From: Annona cherimola
Taxonomy: Eukaryota > Streptophyta > Magnoliopsida > Magnoliales > Annonaceae
Length of the DNA: 64,000 bases
Assembly (NCBI GenBank): GCA_030490835.1
Contig: CM059972.1
Location: forward strand, 30,979,452-31,043,451
Direction: 5' to 3'
The translations under genes were made by a program, and so were the position numbers. The notes beneath the pieces are model-generated. The model did no database searches. It saw nothing but the letters and a program-made list of their open reading frames with translations, and had not been told where the DNA came from. Each line of letters opens with the position of its first letter. Within the stretch, counting starts at the first letter, position 1. This document shows, one piece after another, positions 23,070 through 34,559 of the stretch.

Positions 23070-23760
23070 TGAATCTAAATCTTGTACTAAGGATTGAACA
23101 ATTCACTCCTCTTGCGGTTAAAACTTCCAATGAGAAAAAATGGGAACTTTGAGAAGCGAAATTATTCAAATTGCATGAGTTTTGTGATTGTAAAGTATAA
23201 AATTTTGAAAAATTTTAAGGGGGTATCATGTCTGAACGGTAACTAATGCCAAAAATTTATATTAAGAAAAAAATAAAGTGTTTTGCTAAAAGTAATAAAG
23301 CTAAAACGAGTAAGATTCCGTCGAACTTGATTTCAATAAGGTATAAGGTTAAAGGAAATATGAGGGAGTATTTGTCTCTTCTTACTTTGAAACTAAATGC
23401 ACTAACATTAAAGCGGATTTACTTGTGCATTTAGTTTTGATTCTCCTAAAAACAATTTAGTCAGTTTAAAATTAATTATGACTAACAAAAGGATAAAAGA
23501 TCTCTTAATGAGCTTATTTTTATTGTGTGCAAAAGAAGAATAAGTCGAAGTAAGAAAAGACTAAAAGTACTCATTTGGCAAGTACCTATAAGGATATGAA
23601 AAATTATAAGAAAACTACGGGTGGTCCAACACAAAAGAAATCAAATAAGAAATTTAGTTATTACTTTTGACGGACTCTTGGACACATAGAGGAGAATTGT
23701 ACCAATAAGGGTACATTTTTTACTATGGTTTGTTCAGTGATTAATTCAAATATTATTAGA
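23070..23760 (+). pseudogene. Copia gag remnant
   Basis: Translated pieces follow plant Copia gag in order: LVLRIEQFTPLAV, an EKKWEL piece, KCFAKSNKAKTSKIPSNL, MREYLSLLTLKLNAL, a region like the conserved SL-QY-FKVSYN stretch, and RTLGHIEENCTN from the CCHC zinc knuckle with its first cysteines lost. Several stops and frameshifts separate them; the longest open part is 23246-23434. Non-functional. Confidence 0.85.
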
Positions 23761-23859
23761 TATCCTGAAAAATCTTAAGATATAAATTCTATAATCCCAC
23801 ATTCAGTTTCTTTTAAGACCAAAAATGTCAATTCTTTGAGAATATTGAGCTTGAGTGGG

Positions 23860-25420
23860 AGATACGGTTAGGAACTATGTCTTTAAAGAGAAATCTTTAA
23901 GACATCGTTGATAAACAAGTTATTCCTGATGATCAAGCTCAACACATTCAAGAATGGATGTCATTGAAAAGATCTACTAGAGAAAGGAAAATATGATTTC
24001 TGATGGTTGGATTAGATTTCTCCAATATATCAGGATGACATTGGAATAGTGGAAGGTGATTCCATCAAGCAATGCAAAGTAAAAACTCTAAAAAGTAGAT
24101 TGATGCCATAAATACGTGATTAAGTTCGTGAAAGAAAATGACGATTTGGTAGCCTATTCCATTACCTAAAGGTATAAAGCTGATTGGTTATAAATTGATA
24201 TTTAAAACCAAGAAGGAGGGTAATGTGGAAAGGCATAAGGTTTGTCTTGTCACAATGAACTTTACTCAGAAGGAAGGCATAGATCACAAAGAAATTTTCT
24301 CTCTGATTTTATTGAAAGTTTCTTTCAAGATAAATGGCTTTAGTAATGGGTTTTGACCTTGAGCTATAATAAATAGATATAAGGATAGCATTCATAATAG
24401 ACTTTCAGTTTTTAAAATAAAAATTCATCTACGAGCTCAAGCAAGTTTTCTAATAATGGTATTGCAAAATTCATCAAATTATCATTTTATTCAGTTTTGA
24501 AATGAATTCGGTTGATGATTGCATATATTATAAGCTCAGTGGGAGAAATCATAGGTTCAGTGGGAGTAATACACAAATATACTGTTTCCCAACATCAATA
24601 TAAGTTTATTGCATAAAATTAAGATATTTTTGTCAAAGAATTTTAAATTGAAATATCTTAAAAATATGTCTTTTGTATTAGGAATTCATATATATCATGA
24701 TTATTCTTGATGTATTCTTGGATTATCACAAAAGACCTATATTAAGAAAATACTTAAGATACTTGATATATAGGATTGCAAATTAGATAATACCTCTTTG
24801 CTAAGGGAGACAAAATTTATTTTGTCTAAATCAGTATCCTAAGAATGATTTTAAATCTAAGGAAATGCAAAAGACTCTCTATGCTTTAACAATGAGAATT
24901 TTGATTTATGCTCAGGTTTTGAACCTCAGGTTGTATGCATTTGGCTACTGCGTACATTATTGGGATGTTGGGCAGATATTTAAGTACTTCAATAATGGAT
25001 CTTTGAGAAGCAGCCAAACAATTTTTTAAAGCATTTTTAGAAAACAAAACATTATATGTTCACATACAGAAAGTCAGATAAGTTAGAGATCATTTGGTAT
25101 TCAGATTTTGACTTTATTGGATGCAAATACAGTTTTAGATCTACTTCAGGCTATATTTATCTGCTTGTTGGAAAAGCTATATCAGGAAAAAGTGATAAAC
25201 AGAATTTTGTCACATGGCTGCAAAATATAGATAACATTGAAAGATTACTTAAGTTATTTTGTGACAATAAATTAATAGTCTAATATTCCAACAACAACAG
25301 GAGTTCAGGAATGTTCCTAGTTGTTAAGGGAAGGATTCTGGAAAATAAAGTGTCTACAAAGCATATTGCGACAAACTCCAAAGTTGTGGATTCGCTTACT
25401 AAGCGTAACACCTTATGGTC
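23860..25420 (+). pseudogene. Copia pol remnant (RT and RNase H)
   Basis: Recognisable in order: RSTRERK before the RT, then IPLPKGIKLIGYKLIFKTKK and FTQKEGIDHKEIFSLI (about 24160-24310), which align with the Copia RT start; a piece like the YKF/VDDCIYYK region near 24500; the RNase H stretch YRKSDKLEIIWYSDFDF with STSGYIYL (25056-25200) and the NIERLLKLFCDNK stretch. The YVDD catalytic block is not visible. Stops and frameshifts are frequent. The portion from 24573 on equals copy A. Confidence 0.88.
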
Positions 25421-27190
25421 TTTCTAAATACCAAACATAAAATTTTTGCATGATAATGGGTCAATTTGAATTTAAGCATCCAAAAATCTAAAATTGAATT
25501 TTGCACAACAACAGATTAATATGAATTTTAATAGAAAGCAACAACTCAAAGTAGCATGAAAATTATCCACAAATTGCCTTCTAAATTCCTATAAATTAAC
25601 CATGCGCATATAATTCAGAAATTGCATGCATTTCCATAAAATTCACAAAATTTGATATTTTGGACTTATTTGGCTTAATTAGACCCTTCGATTTGATTCA
25701 GAATGTCCAAAAACATAAAAAACTATTATTAGACGTCCAAATCGGATGCCAAGATCATAAAATACGTTAAATATGTTTTGGACGGCTCAAAATGGGTCAC
25801 ATGTCGTTGGGTCAGGAACTGGACAAGGTGGTCGGGCTGCACCTGGGCCTAAACATGGGCTGCCCAGAGGCTGTCCGCACTGCTGCACAGCTGCCGAAAT
25901 CCACCGTCCAACTGTCTGACATCTGTTTTCGCATGATCTGCTAGCCGCCCAACTCAACACCGTCCAATTCGCTCATAACTGGAAGCAGCTGTCCATCCGT
26001 TACTGCACTCCAGCGGCCAAACCGGTGCTTTCCGACAGTGTTTCCAGTGGCAGCAGCAAAGCAGATATAGCCAAATGTTGTTGGCAGCACGATCCCTTTC
26101 TCAGCAAGCAGTGTCTTCTCCCGCCGGAACCCATTATGGCTGCCACTGCTGGTTGCATAAAACCAGTGCCATCCAGCCGGCGCCGCACAACATCGCCGCC
26201 ACCCGTCACTCCTGCCCTGTCGTCCAGCAGCCGTCGTCGCTGTCTAACATCGTTACTAGCTTCACGACACGACAATTGGTGTCCACCCACCGTTTAATGC
26301 GCCATCAGAGGTGTTTCCGAATTCATTTTTTTTCTATTTAACAACGGCAAAACCTGAACCCTATTTCGCCATGGTTTCCGGCGACATAACCAACAGCAAG
26401 CTGTGATTGCATCATGGGTTTTCTTCCATCAAACCATACATAACAGGGGCAGTGGCAGCCATCCGATCTTTGACCAAAATTGTTGAAAAATAATTATTTT
26501 ATGTTTCGATGGCCAAATCCATTCGGCTGAAACCATAGAAAGCTATGATCGAACGGCTATGCATGTTGAATTGAATATTAAATAAACTACTAAAATCCCA
26601 AAGAAAATAATGCAGAAAAAACATGAAGGTGCCGTTTAAACTATGGGTTTTCTGAATCCATAGAATCTGAATTAGGAAAACAGCTGCAGTGATGTGGATT
26701 GTCCAATCAATCAACAACACAGAATAAATGGATGAGTATCTATTTGGACTCCAAGAAAATTCCAATAATCCAAGAATTAAATCCAAATAGCTATTTGAAT
26801 CCACATATAATTAGCATATAAATTAACAAAAATTTATTAATAATTCAACATGGAAAGGCTCTGATACCACTTGTTGGGAAAATCATATTGATTAAATCCA
26901 TAATCACCCCAGGATCCTCCATGCTAAATCACTAAGAAAATAAAATCATAAACGAAAGCGTACCTGAATCCATGAAAGCAGTTGTTCTTGTATCCTTGTG
27001 GTTTATGGGTTTTCCAGGTTAATGTCCTAGGGTTTGGCTCCTCTTTTCCAATGATGAGATGTTAAAAAAGAAACCCCGATAGGTGCATAACCTAGGGACC
27101 ACAACCGTTTATATAAGAAACCTATCTTTTGTTTTTCTAGTTTAGCCCATCATAAAAATAGAAATTAGAAATTAGGCTGTAGGGTTTCTA
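25421..27190 (-). mobile_element. Inverted Copia leader and LTR piece
   Basis: Reverse complement of about 22290 to 20120 of copy B. The primer site (CTGATACCAC, about 26861-26870) and the LTR 3' part (26872-27190) are clear. A ~0.45-kb stretch of leader (copy B 21400-21848) is missing near 25872. The LTR stops at GGGTTTCTA, which equals about 20120 of copy B. Confidence 0.92.
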
Positions 27191-28250
27191 TATCTTTTTC
27201 ACAATTTTAATATACACATAAATATGGCCAATACACATCTTTTATTTAGATACAACTTGTTCTCCTAGTGAAATGATTTTATAAAATATTGTTATACTCT
27301 AATAATTATGTCAATAAATCTAAATTTTTTCCTAATTTACACATGAATATATCTATTTAGAGCAAATATAACTATACACATTTTGATTTCGATGAAACTA
27401 AGTCTCATAACTAAAAAAATAATATTAAATACAATGAATGAATTTAATTTTGCATTAGGCATCACATTTTAAAATAGATTAGAGTTACATAAAATCACTT
27501 CTCTGTAATCCGATTAAATAAAAACAAACCTATATATTAATAGCTTCAGTATATATCATCCTACCAATTCAATTCGGCAGGTTGATCTAATTTCGGCTTC
27601 CATCTTGATCATTTTTTCAAATTCAATCCATCTTTTGTATTTCTACATATGTTTCTTACATAATAAAACTGATATCAGTTGGATTTATGTAAAATCACTT
27701 AGATCTATGCACTAAAATTTTTGAATGTTACGAAATCATATATGGTTATTATTTTAGATAAGATAAATATTTTAAATAGTTTAGATATTAAATTAGGATC
27801 TTATGGATTCTTATAATAAATAAATTATTTTTAATAGATTTAAAATCACTCTTACGTTATTGTTAATTTTGACAATGATACAAGTTATAAATTAATATAT
27901 ATTTTGTATATAAGTAAAGCAAATAGTACAAAATACAAACGATATACTAGAATTGACAAAATAATCAAAATTAGGCCTAAACTAGATCGTCTTACTAAAG
28001 TGAGTTGGTAAAATGGGTTTTAGTAAAGTTATCCTTATGTATGCACGAAAGTTCTATCATGTTACGAAATTATATAGAATCATGATTATAAGTAGAATGA
28101 ATATTTTAGATATTTTGATATTAAGTGAATATTTTAGATATTTAGATATTAAGTTAAGATCTTATAGGATTCTTATAATAAATAAATTATGTTTAATGAA
28201 TTTAAAATCACTTGTAAGTGACTTTTAATTTCGAAAATGCTATAAGTCAT

Positions 28251-29977
28251 TAGGGGTGCAACTCGGGCTCATGAAACTCGGGTTCACCTCAACCCTAACC
28301 CTAACCCTATTTGTAAAACTTCAACCCTAACCCTAACCCTAACCCTAACCCTATTTGTAAACCTCAACCCTAACCCTATTTTTGAAATTCGGGCTCGGGT
28401 TGAGTTTCGGGTTGAGTTTCAGGTTGACATTCTCCTATTAACCTGTCTTTGTTACTCATCCTATATATAATTTTTATCAAAAACCTATTGTATAAAAATA
28501 TTAAAAAATAATTTATTATACAAAAGCAAGAAAAATTCAAATACCACTTAAGAGTAGAAAGAAAGAAACCTATTTTGAGTCTTCTCTTTGCATCAAGTAG
28601 AACAATAGCTATATTTTGGAGAATGTAGAAGTACAACCGTTTTCTATTCTGCAATTTAACACCAATATCACAACTATGTACATGTTGAAATGATCACCTA
28701 AATATCACTTTTTTAACATATATAAAAAAATTAGAAATTGTCCATGTGAATTTTAATAGTTCTACTCATTTCAGAGAACCAACAAACTAATTCAAAAATC
28801 AAAAATATTAACCAATGCGTATCAAATTATCAACAACTAACATAAACACAAACAAATAAAATAATTTTTTGAGATTGCAAAAATATTTGAAATGACAGCA
28901 TTCAAGCTATAGGAATACTTGTTCAAAAAAATGCAAAACAAGTACATCTGATTCTGCATGCTAAGTAAAAATAGACATTTCTAAATTACCATTTAAACAG
29001 TTTCCATTTACTTTATTTCTAACAATTAATTCTTAGATAATTAATGCTGTTTTCATTTGTTTATTTCTAAAAATTTATTCTACCTATATATAATCCCATT
29101 ACATAAATTTTCTCCCTCTCTTTTGCTCTCATTTTCAAATAAGGTTTTATTGCACCAGTTTTCAATAATTAATCATGTACTGTTAATTTCTATATTAAAT
29201 AATAAGCAAAGATATTTTCAAAAAAAAATTAAGAACGAAACTGTTACCGGCGCGTGATTCTGCTGTTGCCCGTTGGCGCGTTTGGACTAGAAGCAATGAA
29301 GCAGATGGCCGGCGCAGGGATGCAGGGACAAGGACAAGCACTACCGGCGCAGGGACAGGGGCAGGGACCGGAGTTGGGACAGGGAATGACGCCGGCGCAA
29401 GGAGCTAGGGACTGGATGGACGCTGTTCGTCGAAAACACAGAAAAGCAGAGAGCCGACTTCGTCCGTTTGGCGCAGAAACACAGAATGGTCGAGAGTTGA
29501 GAAGGCGACGCGAGAGGAGGAAAATGGTGGCGTTGGTGAGTTGAGAGAGGCGGACAGACTAGGAGGTTGCATGCACGGATTACCGAAACTCAGAAGTCAG
29601 ATTCAAATTTCAGAAAGTGAGAAGCGGAGAAAAGGCTGATTGGCTAAAATGTGAAAGCGGAAAGCCTGAAAACCAAAAATCCGAGCGCGCACGAAACGTG
29701 AGAGCAGGATAGTCTGGACGCGGAAAGGAAAGTTGGGGGCAGTGGGGCTAGCCTGGCACTGGCACTCTGGCAAAGCTGAGCTGTGATGTTGATGTATAAC
29801 ATAAAATAATAATATTTTCAAATATAACCTCGAGTTTGGGTTTACAGGGTTCGGGTTTACCTGAACCCGAAACCGAGAGTTGTTTAAATTCGGTCTGGGT
29901 TCGGGCTGAGAAATGCGGAGTTTCAGCACTGCTCAAAGTTGGGTTCGGTGGGCCAGGTTCGCCAAGTTGCACCCCTA
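28251..29977. mobile_element. Non-autonomous hAT element hAT2 (first copy)
   Basis: TAGGGGTGCAACTC and AAGTTGCACCCCTA ends, 8-bp duplication TAAGTCAT at 28243-28250 and 29978-29985. The empty site is at 18174-18181. Subterminal ends are rich in CGGGTT/AACCC motifs. The centre has a GC-rich stretch (29245-29780) with GGGACAGG-type repeats that gives a Gln/Gly-rich open frame; I see no transposase. Confidence 0.93.
28290..28378. repeat. Telomere-like CCCTAA hexamers in hAT2
   Basis: Three runs of 2-5 perfect CCCTAA units separated by TATTTGTAAA spacers. They lie in the subterminal region of hAT2, where other family members have AACCC-type minirepeats. Confidence 0.85.
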
Positions 29978-30479
29978 TAAGTCATGAATTAAGATGACTT
30001 TTGGCATCTATACAAAAGCAAGTGGTGCTAAATATACTCAGTGGTTTAAATTAAACAAAATGATCAAGATGGGGGCCTAAAATACACTATCATACTAAAA
30101 TGAATTAGTGGGACAGGATGCACTGAAGTTATCTTCTCTTTCTCATTCTTTATATATATAGGGCTCTGCTTCTATGTAACTCTTTTCATTTTTAATATTT
30201 TAATAGTTTATGAAAAACTCACATTATCTATTATTTAGTATTATTTGTATTGTTATAAAAACTCTTTCATTCTTTTAGTATCACATAATATGGGCCCCAA
30301 CTATAAATATATAAAATCAACCTAATAAAACGATTTAATACTAAATTTTAATTTTAAAGTAGAATTTTTAATGTTTAAAATATCACTAATATATAGATAA
30401 ATAATTCTATAAAGTATTATTATATTCTAAAACATATATAAATATATCTAAATATTTTTCCTAATTTATACATAAATAT

Positions 30480-30983
30480 GGATAATTTGCAAATACACCT
30501 ATTTAGTTTGAACATAATTGCATATATACCCACATACTTTGGGTCATACAGATTACCCTTATATAGTTTCACCAAAATTGCATATATACCTACGAATCCT
30601 CTTTTCCGTTAACTACTGTTAATAGATGGCTTGAAACTTTAGATAATGACCAAAGCGACCCCGTATCAAAGTATTAGTAGAATCCTTCAGTTATATATAT
30701 GGAGGGTGATTCACAATGGTTAACTGCATGAGTAACGATGCTCCTCTTGTGCAGTTATAATTCACATTGTTGGATATGGCAGATGCAACACACATCATTG
30801 GATTGTACACGAGTTTTCACACAAATAATCTGTATGGCAACATAGCATGGATTTCTTCAAAAATTTGCCCTTAGATCCCTCCTCTTCTAACATGTTCCTG
30901 CATGGTCGAAATTGTCTCGCCTGACAGGCCATCGAATATTGCTAGATTCTAACAAGGTAAGGTAGAATTGTTAGACTTTTAGA
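30480..30983. mobile_element. Mutator-type element, left part (copy 2)
   Basis: Begins GGATAATTTGCAAATACACC after TAAATAT and equals 46723-47226. It is cut at 30983 by the junction with an unrelated segment, so the EF-hand fragment is absent here. Confidence 0.75.
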
Positions 30984-31763
30984 AATCTTTGGGATGCTTT
31001 TGTTTTGCTTAGATTTCTTCATGCCTTGTTGTTCTTTTGCATTTTTCATTTATTTTTGAATCATTGTGTCTTCACTTTAGCTTGCTTTCATTAGCTCCAT
31101 GTTTTGCAAGCCTTGAATCCATGAGTCTTGAATCATGTAATCTTGAACAAGTTCTTGGTTGAGTTTATGCATCTTGCTTGGACTTGGATTAGTCTTCATA
31201 TGTTTCGGTTTGAGCATCTAGGTTGGCTTGATCTTCATCTTCATACAAGTTTGTCTTGAAATCAGTTAATCCCAACTTGTCTTCTGAAATATCCCCTCTG
31301 CCCGATCGAAGTCGATGCCGGAGTCGACTTTGTCTGCGACTTCACCTCAAGTCGCACGTGGAGTCGACTTGGGGTGCGACTTCGGCACTTCGGGGTCTGA
31401 ACTTCAACTCTGGAAGGTTTTGTCATGTTGAAGTCAATACTGGAGTCGACTTGGTCTGCAACTTCGACCCAAGTCGCATGCGAAGTCGACTTCGTTTGCG
31501 ACTTCGGCAGTTCAGCTCTCCATTTTCAACTCTGGAAGGATTTGGCGCATTGAAGTTGATGTTGGAGTCGACTTAGGGATCGACTTGGCCTTAAGTCGAT
31601 GCCTGAGTCGACTTGGGAATCTACTTATCCTTCCATGATCTATTTTCTTCAAATGTATGTCCCTTAAACACTTCCACAAACATGTTAGTAGCCAAGACTT
31701 ACTCAAATTGATTTGTTAATCATCAAAACATAGATTTAGCTTATTTTCCACATATTTCCAACA
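30984..31763. other. Unrelated segment with minisatellite, possible LTR piece
   Basis: No other copy in the window. The right end reads TATTTCCAACA, which could be the terminus of an LTR, but no matching TG start is visible. 30984-31300 is T-rich text with CTTGAATC/CTTGGTT-like recurrences and no gene. Confidence 0.45.
31305..31630. repeat. 122-bp minisatellite rich in GTCGAC
   Basis: Units start at about 31305, 31427 and 31549 (the third incomplete). Each has GGAGTCGACTT, TGCGACTTC, CAAGTCGCA and AACTCTGGAAGG in the same order, with GGAGTCGACTT repeated again in mid-unit, so a half-unit structure is visible. Confidence 0.88.
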
Positions 31764-32718
31764 TAAATATCTAAAATATTCATTCTACTTATAATCGTGA
31801 TTCTATATAATTTCATAGCATGATAGAACTTTCATGCATATATGAGGATAACTTCACTAAAACCCATTTTACCAACTCACCTTAGTAAGACGATCTAGTT
31901 CCTAATTTTGATTATTTTATCAATTCTAGTATATCGTTTGTATTTGGTACTATTTGCTTTACTTATATACAAAAAATATATTAATTTATAACTTGTATCA
32001 TTGTTAAAATTAACAATAACGTAAGAGTGATTTTAAATCTATTAAAAATAATTTGTTTATTATAAGAATCCATAAGATCCTAATTTAATATCTAAACTAT
32101 CTAAAATATTTATCTTATCTAAAATAATAATCATATATGATTTCGTAACATTCAGAAATTTTAGTGCATAGATCTAAGTGATTTTACGTAAGTCCAATTG
32201 ATATCATTTTTATTATGTAGGAAAAATATATAGAAATACAAAAGATGGATTGAATTTGAAAAAATGATCAAGATGGAGGCCCAAATTAAATCAACCTATC
32301 GAATTGAATTGGTAGGATGATATATGCTGAAGCTATTAATATATAAGTTTGCTTTTATTTAATCGGATTACATAGAAGTGATTTTACGTAACTCTAATCT
32401 ATTTTTAAAATGTGATGACTTATGCAAAATTAAATTCATTCATTGTATTTAATATTATTTGTTTAGTTATGAGACTTAGTTTCATCAAATCAAAATGTGT
32501 ATAGTTATATTTGCTCCAAATAGATATATTCATGTGTAAATTAGGAAAAAATTTAGATTTATTGACATAATTATTAGAATACAACAATACTTTATAAAAT
32601 CATTTCACTAGGAGAACAAGTTGTATCTAAATAAAAGATGTGTATAGGCCATATTTATGTGTATATGCCATATTTATGTGTATATTAAAATTATGAACAA
32701 GATACTTTGATCCATGAA

Positions 32719-33832
32719 TAAGGGCACAACTCAGATCAAGCTGTATCAAGTTTAAGTGAACCATAACCCCAAGCTTACTAGGTTTAGGTGAAACTAAAAA
32801 ATACAAACCATAATATTAGAATTCAAGTCTGGGTTGGGTTCAAACCAAGCTAGCATTAATTTTAGTCTTAATTTTGGTTTGAAATTCGGATTACTCCTAA
32901 ACTAAAGGAAGTTGAAATCTACCAATAGAAATAATGAATTCTTTGATTATTATTATGTTTCTATCAACTAATTCCAAAATATGCTTTTGATTATCATAAC
33001 TTATTTATTTATAATTTAATCTAAATATATTTATATGACCTGTGATATCGTTGATTTTTTATAAAAGTTGATTTTCTAATTAAAGGATAATACTAAGTAT
33101 AATGAAATAGTGAATTTACCATCAACAATCAAGGTAAGAAAAATAATTAGAATTGCATGAAATTACTATCTAAATAAGTTTTAATAAAAGTAAAAAGTAT
33201 ATATCTCATAATTAATTTGTATGTAAGCAATAATTTTAAAGAGTTGATATATTTATAGTTATTTACAAATTAAGTCGACATAGATGCAATATATTCAAAT
33301 TTTTATGGATAAATATGAACGATATTTAGATTTTAGAATAAACGTTTTATAGTTTAATTATGTTATTATTATAGGAAATTTTTTTTATAATTATAGTTAA
33401 AATATTTAATATATAAACAATATAATTCTTTTAACATACTTAGGGTGTGCTTGAAAAGTGATAAAATTTTTGAAAGAAATTTTTTTGAATTAACAAAAAA
33501 TGATGTGATATAATAGAGATAATAATGCAAAGTAAAAACAAATAAAGTTAAAATAGATAAGTTAGTTGTGCGAGTAGTAGTGTAGCAATGATTGAAAAGT
33601 AGGATAGTTGTATAAAAAGATAATAATAAATAATTAAAAAACTTTAATATATAAATAAAATAATTCTTTTAATAATTCAGGGGATATTGGGTTCAGAGTG
33701 AGTTGGGTTTTGATGTTGGGTTGATGTAAACGTAATATTGGTTTTGGGTTCTCTCGGGTTAAGTTGAAACCAAGTCTGTTTTGAAAAATTCCTAAAAATA
33801 AAACCCAAACTTGGTACCAAATTGCATCTCTG
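32719..33832. mobile_element. Old hAT5 element, inverted copy
   Basis: Ends TAAGGGCACAACTCAG and TTGCATCTCTG, flanked by TCCATGAA (32711-32718) and TCCATTAA (33833-33840). Nested MITE piece at about 33440-33645. Confidence 0.75.
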
Positions 33833-34559
33833 TCCATTAACATATGCATTAGAATGTAATAATATTTGATAAAATTATTTATTTACACAATAGTAATATT
33901 TTAGATATTTATATATTAAAAATACAAGTTTAAATTTAATATTTAGCATCAAATTATTTTATAAATTCACACACAAGACCATGGACAACAAATGATAAGG
34001 CTTTTTTTTTATACAAATGATAATAAATATATTGAATGTTGTAAAGTTTTCATTAATCATCAAAATAATAAATTAAATGGGAAAGTCACACAGAAGTGGG
34101 ATTTAATAGAGGCCCAACTCTCCTACTTAATAAGGTGCGTATTATCTGCAGCGTGAATTAAATTATTCCAATTTCATTACTTAGCTTTCATTTTTTACAC
34201 TTTTCCTTTCAAAAAGTGCATATATAAATTTTTCTAAAATTTAAAGAAGTCCTATGAATTCGCAGGATTGAATTTGATGAGTAAAATTATATTTTGTAGC
34301 TGGATTTAATTAGTTGTGTATGCCAAATGCAATATTCGCATCCCAACACTATATAACATACTGTCCATTAAAAAAAACATTATATAACATACCAAACAAA
34401 AGCAATGGCCCAAGGCTGATTATTATTCGAATATGAAATCCTAGAGCTGATCTAATCTAAGTTTTGCAAATGTTTTACAACCTAATCTTATTTTTACGCT
34501 TAACCACCTGAAAATTAAATTGTTTTTACGTTTTATTAAAATTTACGATTGGATTTGTT

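Larger units (their letters stand above)
19991..25420 (+). mobile_element. Ty1/Copia retrotransposon copy B, 3' end lost
   Basis: Order: 5' LTR, primer site, long leader, gag remnant, pol remnant. Integrase is not recognisable, the RT is partial, and the element stops at 25420 in the polyprotein tail (ACACCTTATGGTCTTTC) where an inverted piece of its own leader type begins. Not autonomous. Confidence 0.92.
25421..30983. repeat. 5563-bp block near-identical to 41664-47226
   Basis: The offset is constant at 16243 over the whole block. I count roughly 15-20 single-base differences by eye, mostly transitions, and no indel. The ends are sharp: TTTC is shared with the Copia sequence on the left, TTTTAGA is the last shared run on the right. 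Confidence 0.95.
27191..30983 (+). repeat. Block E copy 2 with hAT2
   Basis: Collinear with 17143-19090 apart from the hAT2 insertion. It ends inside the Mutator-type element. Confidence 0.9.

Noticed and set aside
19991..25420. Intact, active Copia element
   Set aside because: Gag and pol are full of stops, integrase and the YVDD block are not visible, and the 3' LTR is missing.
26000..26290. Protein-coding frame of 96 codons on the minus strand (also 42243-42533)
   Set aside because: It is the inverted Copia leader; conservation of the two copies follows from the recent duplication.
28290..28378. Remnant of a true telomere or chromosome fusion point
   Set aside because: The CCCTAA runs are short, spaced by fixed spacers and lie within the hAT2 ends with clear target-site duplication.
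29254..29544. Gln/Gly-rich 96-codon frame in hAT2 (also at 45497-45787)
   Set aside because: It is generated by GGGACAGG-type repeats within a transposon; no recognised domain. The identical second copy is due to the recent block duplication, not selection.
31305..31630. CRISPR-like array
   Set aside because: Units are continuous tandem repeats with internal half-repeats and no unique spacers; the setting is a plant genome.
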